Shown here: one piece after another, positions 6,955 through 15,782 of the stretch
Numbering within the stretch: the first letter of the stretch is position 1
Layout: every line of letters begins with the position of its first letter
From: an uncultured Hyphomonadaceae bacterium
GTDB lineage: Bacteria > Pseudomonadota > Alphaproteobacteria > Caulobacterales > Maricaulaceae
Direction: 5' to 3'
DNA: 64,000 nt
Assembly: GCA_913058335.1 (NCBI GenBank)
Contig: CAJXPX010000003.1
Coordinates: 167,616-231,615 of the forward strand
Translations under genes and position numbers: made by a program
Notes under the pieces: model-generated
What the model was told of the DNA's origin: nothing
The model's input: only the letters and a program-made list of their open reading frames with translations
Databases searched by the model: none

Positions 6955-9900
6955 TTAAAAGTCCCGTTTCCATTTTAAAGAAAGCGCCTGCTCATTATCG
7001 GACTGTACCCGGGAGCGCAAAGACAGGTTTCGCCTGACTTCCCAATCGATAATCGCACCGGAAGCATTATCCCCTCCTCCGGAAAAGACCTGTAAATAGA
7101 CATCTTTGGCCAAGTAACGTCCGCCAGTGATTTGCGCGGACCCATCATCATTAAATCCAACACTCAATTGTCCAACGCCTAGCGCATCACGTAAGCCTCC
7201 TAACAAATCAAAACCGCCGCCATTTCCGGAGAATTGCGCCAAAGCGCCAGCAAGCTGCGCCGCTTCTACTGCTGAAAGTTCTGTAGCCGACCGGCCGAAT
7301 AATAATGCGGATAGAATCTCATCATCAGGACGCTCCGGCGTTGAGGAAAGCTCAATTTCTGGCTTCTCGACGGTTCCTGTAATTTTAACGCCGGCGTCAA
7401 GGTTCTGTGTTTCAGTATTGGCGACAAAATTAATCTTCGCCGTGGAGACAGGGCCATCAAATTCGATCACCCCTGACTCGAAGTCCAGCTCCTTTCCCGC
7501 AAGTTTATAGCCCCCCCGAATAACACGTGCTTCTCCGTAAATTTCAGGCTCGAGCGCAGTGCCTTTAATGTCGGCGTCAATAGACATCTCGACGTCTAGT
7601 CCCTGGCTTCGAATGAAGATGCGTCGGGGCGCTGACACCTGAAGATCTAGCGCAACAGGATAGGGTGCGGCTTTGGCTTTAGGCGCTTGGGTTTCAGGCG
7701 GCAGATTAATTTCTTCGACATCTATCGTCACAACGCCGGGGCCGCCGGCGACAAATTGTTTAACTTCTGCGCGCTCAATCGTAACGTTGCCTGATAGCGT
7801 TCCTTGCTCTTTTTCAGTTTCAAAAGCCACGTCTCCAGAGACACGGCCTGATAAATCTTGGCGATCCAAAGCACGAAAGCTTTGGGCCTTAAAATTAGCT
7901 TGGCCAATGGGGACACCAAACTCACCGAGTTTGAAATTACCTGTCCCAGAGAAACGCCCTTCATTTCCATCGGTCAGAGACAGGTTTTCTAGAGACACAT
8001 TATCATTGGAGAAACGAAATAGAAATTCTCCCTCTCTGATTTGCGTCCCGAGTTCGATCATTTCAAGTTCTATAGCCCTGCCGCTGGCCTCGCCAGAGAT
8101 TAAAGGCGAGCCGAGCGTGCCGCTAACGTCTAAATTTGCCTTTAACTGACCCGAGAGCCCAGCATCCTTTGGAGCTATTAATCCCAACACGCCATTCGCG
8201 GCTCCGTTTGCAGAAAGTTTTGCCTTTAGCGGAGCCGTCATGTTTGGGCGAATTGACAAGAGGCTATTCTCGCTTTGGAGAGCAAGTGAACCACTCCCGT
8301 CGAGGTTAAACGCATCTTCTGAGAGCCCTTTTAAAGTCCAGTCCAAATCTGCCCCTCCCAGGTCACCATCAAATTTAACCGTGAGCCCTTTTCCTTTACT
8401 GCGCTCAAACCCTCTCCAGTCCGTTAGGGTAATATCAATTTTCCCTTCTGGACGGTTGTTAGGGACGCTAAGGTCAAGGGTCATTGCTAATATCCCCTTC
8501 GTATCCGCAAGGATATTCCCGACAGGAAGTGTGCTGATGGGCAACCCTTCCACAGTGGCAACTAAACGTTCTTGCTCGCCTCTTTCGTAATTTAAATTGA
8601 CTCTCCCATCAGACACTTTGAGAGCCGCCCTTATGAGAGCATTCCCCTCCCCATACTCGATTCGAAGCGGTTCTATTGCGCTAATTGGGACGCGGCCATA
8701 AGCGGCCTCTGGAGCGAAAGTCACGAGGAAGTTATTATTTTCATCTCGAGACGCTGTGATAGGAGTCTCTAGTTTAAAAGGGGTGTCTACGACTTCGCCG
8801 ACGACTTGTCCTGCCGTCTGCATATCGCCTGTCAAATCAGATAAACTTCCTTTCAACGACGCTTCTAGATTATCAATCTCTATCTGTTTATACGCAACAT
8901 TTTTGGCACTTGCCTCCAAGACAAGTCCCTGTTCGCCATTTAAGTTATCAAGCTCCAAATCAAGTCGCGCATAGCGTCCGCCCTCTTCCGGTAAATCTAG
9001 CGAAATTCGGCCTTCTGCGATGCCGTTTTCAGGCAAGGCCAACTCGCCATTTGCCGTGAGATGGCCCACAGAGGCCTGAAGGTCAGCAAGACGAAGGACT
9101 GTTTGAGTTGAAGAAAACTGAGCGGAAACCGTCACATCCCCATACTCTGATTCTGCATCAAATTGTATTGGGCCTTTCGGCGCTTCGAGCACATCCTGAA
9201 TCTCTGTACGCAATCGGGCTTTGGAAAATACTCGATCATAAGCTGAAAGCTCAGCTGTCGTAGCATCCAAACGCACATTCGGAGAGGCTCTGCGGCCCGA
9301 AACTGTCCCGCTAACAACTGTTCCTTCTGCAAGAGTAACGGATTTAAAAGTCACCGCTTCTTTGAGCGAGGCCTCCATATCCACGTCCATGACTTCTGTG
9401 ATTCGACCAGAAAATGCGGCTGTCACCCCATCACCATTCACGAGGCCACGCGTAAACTCGACCCCACCTTCAACGGGGCGCGCAGCGATATCAAAAATCA
9501 TCATAGAGCCAATAAGAGCATTCAAAGGCTCCTCCATTTCGGAAGTGGGAACGAACCGTCCATCTGCCGTGATCGCGGGGGCGCTATTAGCTGTTTGCAC
9601 AGCTTTATAGTCAGTTGTAAATTGGCCAGACGGAACTGTTCCTATGGCGTTTAAAGCTAAATTTGCTCTCCCTGACAGGGAGTAGGTCAACGGGTCCAGC
9701 GCAAGACGACCAGCGGTCGTTGCCGTATCTTTTCCACTGGTCACTTTCGCAGAGTCTAAGCGCAAAGATTTTTTCTCAAGATTATATTGACCCTTTGCCA
9801 TGAGCTTTAGAGAGGAGCTAAGCGCCAACGGTATATCCGTTACTAAATCAATGCCTTTAGCTGTAAGGTCTGTTTCAAAATCTGCAATTTGGCGGTCTTC

Positions 9901-11103
9901 GTTTAATGATAGTCGAACTGGGCCTGAGAGAGAGGAAGCACGGCCTTGAGGCGTAATAAGAGAATTTACAATTATACCTCCCTGAAACGACATCTCTGCC
10001 GCGCCTGTCACATCCCCGTTTAGCTCCACACCGCCAAGCTGATATTCTTTCGGAAGTTTGTAAAATCGTGAAACATCTGGAATATCGGCGGAGATCTGAG
10101 CATTCTGAGGCACGAAACCTTCCTCCGGCAAATTTCCGGCGGCTATAATAGACGCGCCGCCTGCCTGAACAGAGAGATCAAAAGGCTTTTCTCTTTGCTC
10201 TCTTAAAAGGGACAAATCACCAATTATACGGCTATCAATATCGCGGGCTGGCGCTAAAAGTGGCCAGTTTTCTGTTTCTGCCGCCGCAGAAATAGATAGC
10301 TTTTCTTCCGTCCAGTTTCCAGCCACATCCATTACAGGAATGCCGTCGAAAGCTAAAGATATATCTCCTGCACCCGTTTCAACATCACCGGTTATTTTTC
10401 CATTGCCCGTTACAGTTTGTCCGTCCGGCGCCTGAATCAACGTGGCAATTGTCCCGCCCGGAAGTCCGGTTAGCCCAAACTCGCCTCTCATCTCGCCTTG
10501 AGGAGAGCGGTTAAAATCCAATTTAACCGCGTCGCCTTCTACGTCTGTGCGAACAGCGTCCAAAAGCGCTTTCATAGAGCCGTCCCCGGTCAAGGCGTAT
10601 TTTGCCTGAAGGCGCGCAGAGACAGACTGACCAATAACGGGCTCTTGAAGGTTTAATGAAGGTGTTGCGAAATTTTCAAGTGTGACCATTAATCGGTCGT
10701 CGGAGGGTTCCGAAGCGGGCGTCTCGTTTAAAACGGGCTTCCGGCGTATGTCGATATCCGCAATCGTAAGGTCTTCAATATAGAGATGATTGTCGATGAA
10801 CTTCAGAGGCTTCCATTTAAAATCAATGTCTTCCGCCTGCGCCCAAACGCCGTCTTTATCCCGTATTTTCAGAGAAGCTATTGTCAATGACTTGAGTGGG
10901 TCGCCTGAAAGACCTGAAATCTCGACACCTTCAATAGGGCCAAAGCTACGAGAATTTATTTGATCTTCAATAAACCGCGCCCCAGAAGGCGTAGTAATGT
11001 AAACGCGGAGTCCTAAACCCAAAAGCACCAGCAGAGCGATCAGCAAAAGCCCTCCGCCAATCACCCATTTCTTCCAAGAGGTATTTTTAACTGTTTCAGA
11101 CAT
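6955..11103 (-). CDS. tamB: TamB-like translocation/assembly protein (AsmA-like, DUF490)
   Basis: This very long (1382 aa) protein has one N-terminal membrane anchor (about residues 13-33) followed by repetitive beta-rich sequence typical of the bridge-like groove proteins. The C-terminal DUF490/TamB domain (about 1000-1382) ends in FxLKWKRDF-type outer-membrane-facing sequence. TamB spans the periplasm and works with TamA in outer-membrane protein insertion and lipid transport. Its start overlaps the stop of tamA by one base, so the two are one operon. Confidence 0.9.
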   Translation of the reverse strand: MSETVKNTSWKKWVIGGGLLLIALLVLLGLGLRVYITTPSGARFIEDQINSRSFGPIEGVEISGLSGDPLKSLTIASLKIRDKDGVWAQAEDIDFKWKPLKFIDNHLYIEDLTIADIDIRRKPVLNETPASEPSDDRLMVTLENFATPSLNLQEPVIGQSVSARLQAKYALTGDGSMKALLDAVRTDVEGDAVKLDFNRSPQGEMRGEFGLTGLPGGTIATLIQAPDGQTVTGNGKITGDVETGAGDISLAFDGIPVMDVAGNWTEEKLSISAAAETENWPLLAPARDIDSRIIGDLSLLREQREKPFDLSVQAGGASIIAAGNLPEEGFVPQNAQISADIPDVSRFYKLPKEYQLGGVELNGDVTGAAEMSFQGGIIVNSLITPQGRASSLSGPVRLSLNEDRQIADFETDLTAKGIDLVTDIPLALSSSLKLMAKGQYNLEKKSLRLDSAKVTSGKDTATTAGRLALDPLTYSLSGRANLALNAIGTVPSGQFTTDYKAVQTANSAPAITADGRFVPTSEMEEPLNALIGSMMIFDIAARPVEGGVEFTRGLVNGDGVTAAFSGRITEVMDVDMEASLKEAVTFKSVTLAEGTVVSGTVSGRRASPNVRLDATTAELSAYDRVFSKARLRTEIQDVLEAPKGPIQFDAESEYGDVTVSAQFSSTQTVLRLADLQASVGHLTANGELALPENGIAEGRISLDLPEEGGRYARLDLELDNLNGEQGLVLEASAKNVAYKQIEIDNLEASLKGSLSDLTGDMQTAGQVVGEVVDTPFKLETPITASRDENNNFLVTFAPEAAYGRVPISAIEPLRIEYGEGNALIRAALKVSDGRVNLNYERGEQERLVATVEGLPISTLPVGNILADTKGILAMTLDLSVPNNRPEGKIDITLTDWRGFERSKGKGLTVKFDGDLGGADLDWTLKGLSEDAFNLDGSGSLALQSENSLLSIRPNMTAPLKAKLSANGAANGVLGLIAPKDAGLSGQLKANLDVSGTLGSPLISGEASGRAIELEMIELGTQIREGEFLFRFSNDNVSLENLSLTDGNEGRFSGTGNFKLGEFGVPIGQANFKAQSFRALDRQDLSGRVSGDVAFETEKEQGTLSGNVTIERAEVKQFVAGGPGVVTIDVEEINLPPETQAPKAKAAPYPVALDLQVSAPRRIFIRSQGLDVEMSIDADIKGTALEPEIYGEARVIRGGYKLAGKELDFESGVIEFDGPVSTAKINFVANTETQNLDAGVKITGTVEKPEIELSSTPERPDDEILSALLFGRSATELSAVEAAQLAGALAQFSGNGGGFDLLGGLRDALGVGQLSVGFNDDGSAQITGGRYLAKDVYLQVFSGGGDNASGAIIDWEVRRNLSLRSRVQSDNEQALSLKWKRDF

Positions 11104-12929
11104 TAAAAAGCCTGTCCGATAGAGATATAAATTTGAAAAGCGTCATCGCCGGGACGTTTATTTATGGGAAAGGCGATATCGGCGCGTATCGGCGCGAAAC
11201 TCGTGAAGTATCGAACGCCAAACCCTGCCCCATATTGAGTCGTGTCAAAATCTGGAAATTCCTCACTTCCGACGGTGGCCGCATCAATAAAGCCAACAAA
11301 ACCGAGGTTGCCGTCAAATAGGCCGTCATGCCCACGATACCGAATTTCCGCGCTTCCTTCTAAAATGCTTCGCCCGCCAATTGTTTCGCCTTCCGCGTCT
11401 CTTGGCGAGATAGATTGGTAGCTATAACCGCGAACAGAGCCGCCTCCGCCGCCATAAAAACGCTGATTTAAAGGTACGGCCGCAATACCTGCGCCAAATA
11501 TGGAACCATATTTTGCCCGGACTGCCGCAATAAACTTTTCACTTACCTTTTGATAAGTGCTGCCGCCAAGTTCTCCGATAACATAAGCCCCTTTGTCATC
11601 GCCGAAGTTGTAAGTCGGCAGCGCATTTGCCTCGACAAAAATACCTTTAGACGGATCAAATATATTGTCTCTGCTATCGTAAACAGCCCCGCCTGTCGCC
11701 TGAACCAGATAAGACCTCGTTTTCGTCGCGTCATCTTCTTCAACTTTGAACTGAGATGCCTCGACCCCAATCCCTGCACTTACTTTGAATTTTGAGCTGA
11801 TTTTTTGCGTCATAAGAGCATCTATTCCGACACGTTCCCCTCGGAAAAACTCAGAATTTTCTCGGGCCGCCTCAGCGGCCAGATCAAGCTCTCTATCGAC
11901 CCGCCAAGCATAGGGAATATTATAATCAACGCCGAGGCTTTGGAGGTTTGTTTTGGCAATAGCTGTCAGGGTTAAGGTCTGCGCGTAACCAATAAAATTA
12001 CGGCGCTCATAGCTCGCCGACACACCGCTACCGTCCGCGGTGGAATAGCCGACTTCTCCGGAAATTGTATTCTTATCGCCCTGTTCAATGTTTAACAAAA
12101 CATTCCGGGTAATTGTTCCGTCGGCATTTTCCGTTCCGCCTTCTTCAAGGCTTGCAGTTGCACTCTCAAAAACGCCTGCGCCAATGGCACGCGAGGACAA
12201 TTTATTTATTTTACTTTGCTCATAAAGTTCACCGGGCTCGAAAGGGGAAATCATGTCTGGCCAACTTTCTTTAATATAAGCCGACCCTGTTTGCTTAATC
12301 TCTCCAAAGCGGGTTTTACGTCCCGTGGATACAATGTAATCGACCGCCATACTGTCTGTCGCGTGATCTACTACTGCCTTGCGCGGCAGGGCTTCAACGT
12401 CAGGATACCCTTGTCCTTTAAGCTTATTCACAACCCGAAGTTCAGACGCCACCACTTGGGCAGATATAGCTGGATTACCCTCATTGTCGGATACCATTTT
12501 TCTCAACGCGTCACTACTTTCCGGGACATTTTCCCCGAAATTAACATCTAAAGTGCTGAATTGAAATCTGGGCCCTGGCTCTATCAACAAAACGGGGGTC
12601 AAAGCATCACGAGATTTTTCATTACGGTCGCCCCAAGAAAATCCGTCCTCGGAAATCGTACCAATCTGAACATCAATCACGCTTTCGTAATAACCTTGGG
12701 ATCTCAAAATTGACTCGGCTTTTTCAACAACTTTTCCGGCTCGGCGGCGCGCCTGAGCCGTTGACCGCGGAGCTTCGTCAACCTGCCCGATAGTCAAGAT
12801 CAATTGATCTCGTAGCTCTTTCGGCAAGTCCCCCTGAACCCGCGCCAGCGGTTCGTCTGCCCAAGCCGTATTTACGGCGGCAAAACTACAACCCAACCCA
12901 AGCCAGATGACAAGAGCCGGATGTGACAT
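11103..12929 (-). CDS. tamA: TamA-like Omp85-family outer membrane protein
   Basis: A signal peptide (cleavage near AWADEP) is followed by POTRA-type domains (about residues 30-270) and a C-terminal 16-strand Omp85 barrel. The lid-loop motif GGGGGSVRGYSYQ and the terminal phenylalanine are present. The length of 608 aa is in the normal TamA range. It pairs with TamB immediately downstream. No lipoprotein box is seen. Confidence 0.9.
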   Translation of the reverse strand: MSHPALVIWLGLGCSFAAVNTAWADEPLARVQGDLPKELRDQLILTIGQVDEAPRSTAQARRRAGKVVEKAESILRSQGYYESVIDVQIGTISEDGFSWGDRNEKSRDALTPVLLIEPGPRFQFSTLDVNFGENVPESSDALRKMVSDNEGNPAISAQVVASELRVVNKLKGQGYPDVEALPRKAVVDHATDSMAVDYIVSTGRKTRFGEIKQTGSAYIKESWPDMISPFEPGELYEQSKINKLSSRAIGAGVFESATASLEEGGTENADGTITRNVLLNIEQGDKNTISGEVGYSTADGSGVSASYERRNFIGYAQTLTLTAIAKTNLQSLGVDYNIPYAWRVDRELDLAAEAARENSEFFRGERVGIDALMTQKISSKFKVSAGIGVEASQFKVEEDDATKTRSYLVQATGGAVYDSRDNIFDPSKGIFVEANALPTYNFGDDKGAYVIGELGGSTYQKVSEKFIAAVRAKYGSIFGAGIAAVPLNQRFYGGGGGSVRGYSYQSISPRDAEGETIGGRSILEGSAEIRYRGHDGLFDGNLGFVGFIDAATVGSEEFPDFDTTQYGAGFGVRYFTSFAPIRADIAFPINKRPGDDAFQIYISIGQAF

Positions 12930-13345
12930 GAAAAATCGCTGAAAAATAACCGAAGTCCTTCAAATCCAAAATACAATCCGAAGACGGATCCCAAAAAGAT
13001 AATGCCTGAACCTTTGTACGGTTGCTATTATATTTGGCATATTCACACAGCGCTTCACCTGAACCGCAGTGAATTAAAAGTTACATTACAGACGGATAAC
13101 AGCCAGTTACAAAGTCAGGAGCCCTGAATTTGCTTCTTTACGTTTTACTCCGCTTCAGTTGAGTAGACGATTTTATAAAGTTTGGTCTTCAAAGGAAAAT
13201 CCAGCATCAATATAATAAAGACCGGGTAAGAATCCTTCAACCTAGAGCCCTACCGCTCAATCAAAATTTAGCTGAGTAGATAATGAGGGATAAGTCTATC
13301 AGCCCGAGTATCGGTATACTAGAGAACTCATGGATCTAAGTATAA
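12930..13345. other. Intergenic stretch between tamA and tRNA-Arg
   Basis: About 400 bp without a supported gene. It should hold the tamA promoter. I see no strong hairpin, repeat or recognisable operator in it. Confidence 0.5.
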
Positions 13346-13422
13346 TGGCGCACCGGGGAGGATTCGAACCCCCGACCCCTTGATTCGTAGTCAAGTACTC
13401 TATCCAGCTGAGCTACCGGTGC
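13346..13422 (-). tRNA. tRNA-Arg (anticodon ACG)
   Basis: The minus strand folds as a full tRNA: acceptor GCACCGG pairs with CCGGTGC, the D arm contains AGCTCAGCTGGATAG, and the anticodon loop CTACGAA is closed by CTTGA/TCAAG and reads ACG. The T arm contains GTTCGAATC and CCA is genomically encoded. No integrase lies next to it in this window. Confidence 0.97.
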
Positions 13423-13540
13423 TTAGAGTGCGCGTTTTACGGCGCGGTGGTCGCAATCTCTTGCGAGGGCGCGTTAAAGCGGAATTGAGCGGGATTTGCA
13501 AGAGCTATTTCAGTGATTTTTCGCCAATCACTGTAGAGTG

Positions 13541-14500
13541 TTAGTTGTCCTTTGCCAAATGCACGCCGCGCATTAAGGCGCGAGCCACACACCGGGCGGC
13601 TGCTCCGCCAAGTTCGGCTAAAGCGGACGCTGTTTCGCAAGCCACACCTGCGCTGGAGAGTGCAAAAATCGTATCACCGTCAAGGGGGGTGTGGGCGGGC
13701 TGTACAGCCATCGCAATGCCGTCCTGCGCCATGATGGCTAATCGTTTGAGCTGTTTCTGAGTCAAGGCAGCATTGGTCATCACGGCGCCAATCACAGTCG
13801 ATTGCCCGGCAGATTTCAAAAACGCCAATTTCGTATCAGAGGCCTCGACAAATTTGTAATCCGGCGAAGGACGCTGTCCGCCAAACTCTCCATCTCTTTC
13901 ATATGGCCAAGCCCAAGGACACTCTGTTCCGGGCATATAAGGAGATCCAACGGGGTTAGCCGCGATGATAGCCGTAACAGTTAATCCATCAATCTCTTCG
14001 GAAGCCATACCGAGGCCGCCCTTATATTGACCCGCTGTGGCGCCAAAGCCTGCTCCGGCCTGTCCTTCCTGAACGTCTGCCCCAGCTGCTTCGCAAGCTT
14101 CTAATGCCAGCCGCCGAAAAGGCGGCTCTAGCCCCCAGCCTTTATCACCGCCATTCGCATTATCAAATAAAATTGCGCTAGGCACGATGGGCGAGACCGG
14201 CACGGGCGCCGGTCCTGGCGCATAACCAATTCGCTTTTCGCCCAGCCACGCCGTCACGGCATCCGCTGCCGCCAATCCGTAAACAGAACCGCCAGATAGA
14301 ACCACGGCGTGAACTTTGTCTATCAGGCCGCCATCCTGCAATGTCATAATTTCCCGGGTGCCCGGTCCACCGCCGCGCACATCCACGGCGCATAATGCGG
14401 GGGAGTCAGGTAATATAACCGTGACGCCTGTCTTGACATGTATGTCATGGGCTTGACCAATACGCACGCTGAGAATCGAAAGAGCAGAAGGTAAAGTCAT
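13541..14500 (-). CDS. P1-family (DmpA/NylC-type, S58) N-terminal nucleophile peptidase
   Basis: This 319-aa protein carries the family glycine patches (GGGPGTRE, LSGGSVYGLAAADAV) and the segment GQSTVIGAVMTNAALT. That segment aligns with the autoprocessing site of DmpA/NylC, where the Thr or Ser after the break becomes the nucleophile. Such enzymes are aminopeptidases or oligoamide hydrolases. No signal peptide is visible, so it is probably cytoplasmic. It stands alone, upstream of the tRNA on the same strand. The physiological substrate is unknown. Confidence 0.85.
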   Translation of the reverse strand: MTLPSALSILSVRIGQAHDIHVKTGVTVILPDSPALCAVDVRGGGPGTREIMTLQDGGLIDKVHAVVLSGGSVYGLAAADAVTAWLGEKRIGYAPGPAPVPVSPIVPSAILFDNANGGDKGWGLEPPFRRLALEACEAAGADVQEGQAGAGFGATAGQYKGGLGMASEEIDGLTVTAIIAANPVGSPYMPGTECPWAWPYERDGEFGGQRPSPDYKFVEASDTKLAFLKSAGQSTVIGAVMTNAALTQKQLKRLAIMAQDGIAMAVQPAHTPLDGDTIFALSSAGVACETASALAELGGAAARCVARALMRGVHLAKDN

Positions 14501-15073
14501 TACTTTTTCTACGTGAGATTTTTCTTCTTTGCCAGCGCGGTAATATATCTGTTCTGGTGCTCAAAGCTTAACGAACAGATGTTCTCTCCCACTCGCAATC
14601 TAGTGCAGAGCCTCGTTCGCGTTTTTCAAAATAAAATGGACAGCCCGCAGAGCTTGAGGCCCTGTCGGAACAATCAAGAAAAACGCCAATAAAATTTTTC
14701 TAAAAGCAGACAGTTCTGGGGCGAGGGTTTTTGAGGAACGACCATTACATTTAACACAGTTTAGAGAGGGGCGCAGCGATCTCAGTATGCCAGGCGTACG
14801 ATGTCAAAGATCTGGCGCAAGTTTGATGTCACACACACTCCTCAGTCTCGTCATCTCTAGCATCGGTAGGTGACGAGCACTTGTCCATGAACAAAAGAAC
14901 GAGTTTGAAATCACCCTGAAAGCGAAAAGTCAGGACTGTTCTCTTATTATTTCTCATAAAAATGATACAAATGGCATTACTTTCCTGAACCGGACAGGTC
15001 AGAGCATTTTTGCAACTGAGACCTTGCATCAATTCATATTGCTTCTAAACCTAAGTCTCGTTATGGGGCCGCC
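14501..15073. other. Intergenic stretch, no gene supported
   Basis: About 570 bp between the divergent peptidase and marC. Short ORFs here lack ribosome sites and family resemblance. No strong hairpin or repeat was found. Confidence 0.45.
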
Positions 15074-15718
15074 ATGTTTGATCTAACTTTATTCGTCAGC
15101 GCCTTTGCGACGCTTTTTGTGGTTATCGACCCGCCGGGATGCGCGCCTATTTTTGCGACTCTCACACAGGGCACAACCAAATCCCATCAGCGGGAAATGG
15201 CGTTCAAGGCTGTCACCGTGGCAGCCATTGTCCTTATTGGTTTTGCCTATGGCGGCGAATGGTTGTTTGCGAAGCTCGGCATCAGTCTGGATGCACTGCG
15301 CCTTGCAGGCGGAGTCATGCTCTTTATCATCGGCTTGAATATGGTTTTCGAAAAACGCACGGAAACCCGGGAAGAACGCGCCGAAGATCTGCTCGAAGAA
15401 ATTGAGAATCCAGAAGATATCTCTGTTTTCCCTATGGGCATTCCTATGATTGCAGGCCCCGGCACAATGGCAACCCTTCTGCTATTAATGAGCAATACGA
15501 CAACAGGTGGGCAAGAGTTTTCAATTATGCTCGCCTTGGTCATCACGCTCCTAATCACTCTGGCGGCTTTTTTAGTCGCCGGCCCATTGATGAAGCTGAT
15601 GGGGAAAACATTTACCAATGTGCTGACCCGTCTACTTGGTGTTTTACTCGCAACGCTGGCGTCGCAATTTATCATAGACGGGGTTAGCGGCGCGTTAGGT
15701 CAGCTCCTCCAATCATGA
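15074..15718 (+). CDS. MarC-family integral membrane protein
   Basis: The 214-aa protein has six hydrophobic segments and the MarC/UPF0056 signatures: DPPGCAPIF near the N-terminus and FPMGIPMIAGPGTMATLLLL in the centre. The family's function is unresolved; a link to multiple antibiotic resistance was withdrawn in E. coli. It is monocistronic, with a terminator directly downstream that it shares with the convergent aminopeptidase gene. Confidence 0.9.
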   Translation: MFDLTLFVSAFATLFVVIDPPGCAPIFATLTQGTTKSHQREMAFKAVTVAAIVLIGFAYGGEWLFAKLGISLDALRLAGGVMLFIIGLNMVFEKRTETREERAEDLLEEIENPEDISVFPMGIPMIAGPGTMATLLLLMSNTTTGGQEFSIMLALVITLLITLAAFLVAGPLMKLMGKTFTNVLTRLLGVLLATLASQFIIDGVSGALGQLLQS

Positions 15719-15738
15719 GAATGTCTGTTACAAAAAAA

Positions 15739-15755
15739 GCCCGCTGCTAGCGGGC
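15739..15755. terminator. Bidirectional terminator between marC and M1 aminopeptidase
   Basis: GCCCGC and GCGGGC form a 6-bp stem with a 5-nt loop, with an A-run before and a T-run after. Confidence 0.85.
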
Positions 15756-15782
15756 TTTTTATACTTAGTTTTCTATGTCTTT

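Noticed and set aside
7127..9610. Several plus-strand ORFs of 70-160 codons inside tamB
   Set aside because: They are shadows of the long minus-strand tamB frame, Ser/Pro/Arg-rich and without ribosome sites.
13346..13422. tRNA-Arg as the attachment site of an island
   Set aside because: The flanking genes are housekeeping and the only integrase is 50 kb away at the right edge.
14829..15032. 67-codon minus-strand ORF before marC
   Set aside because: No ribosome site or recognisable sequence; it overlaps the likely marC promoter.
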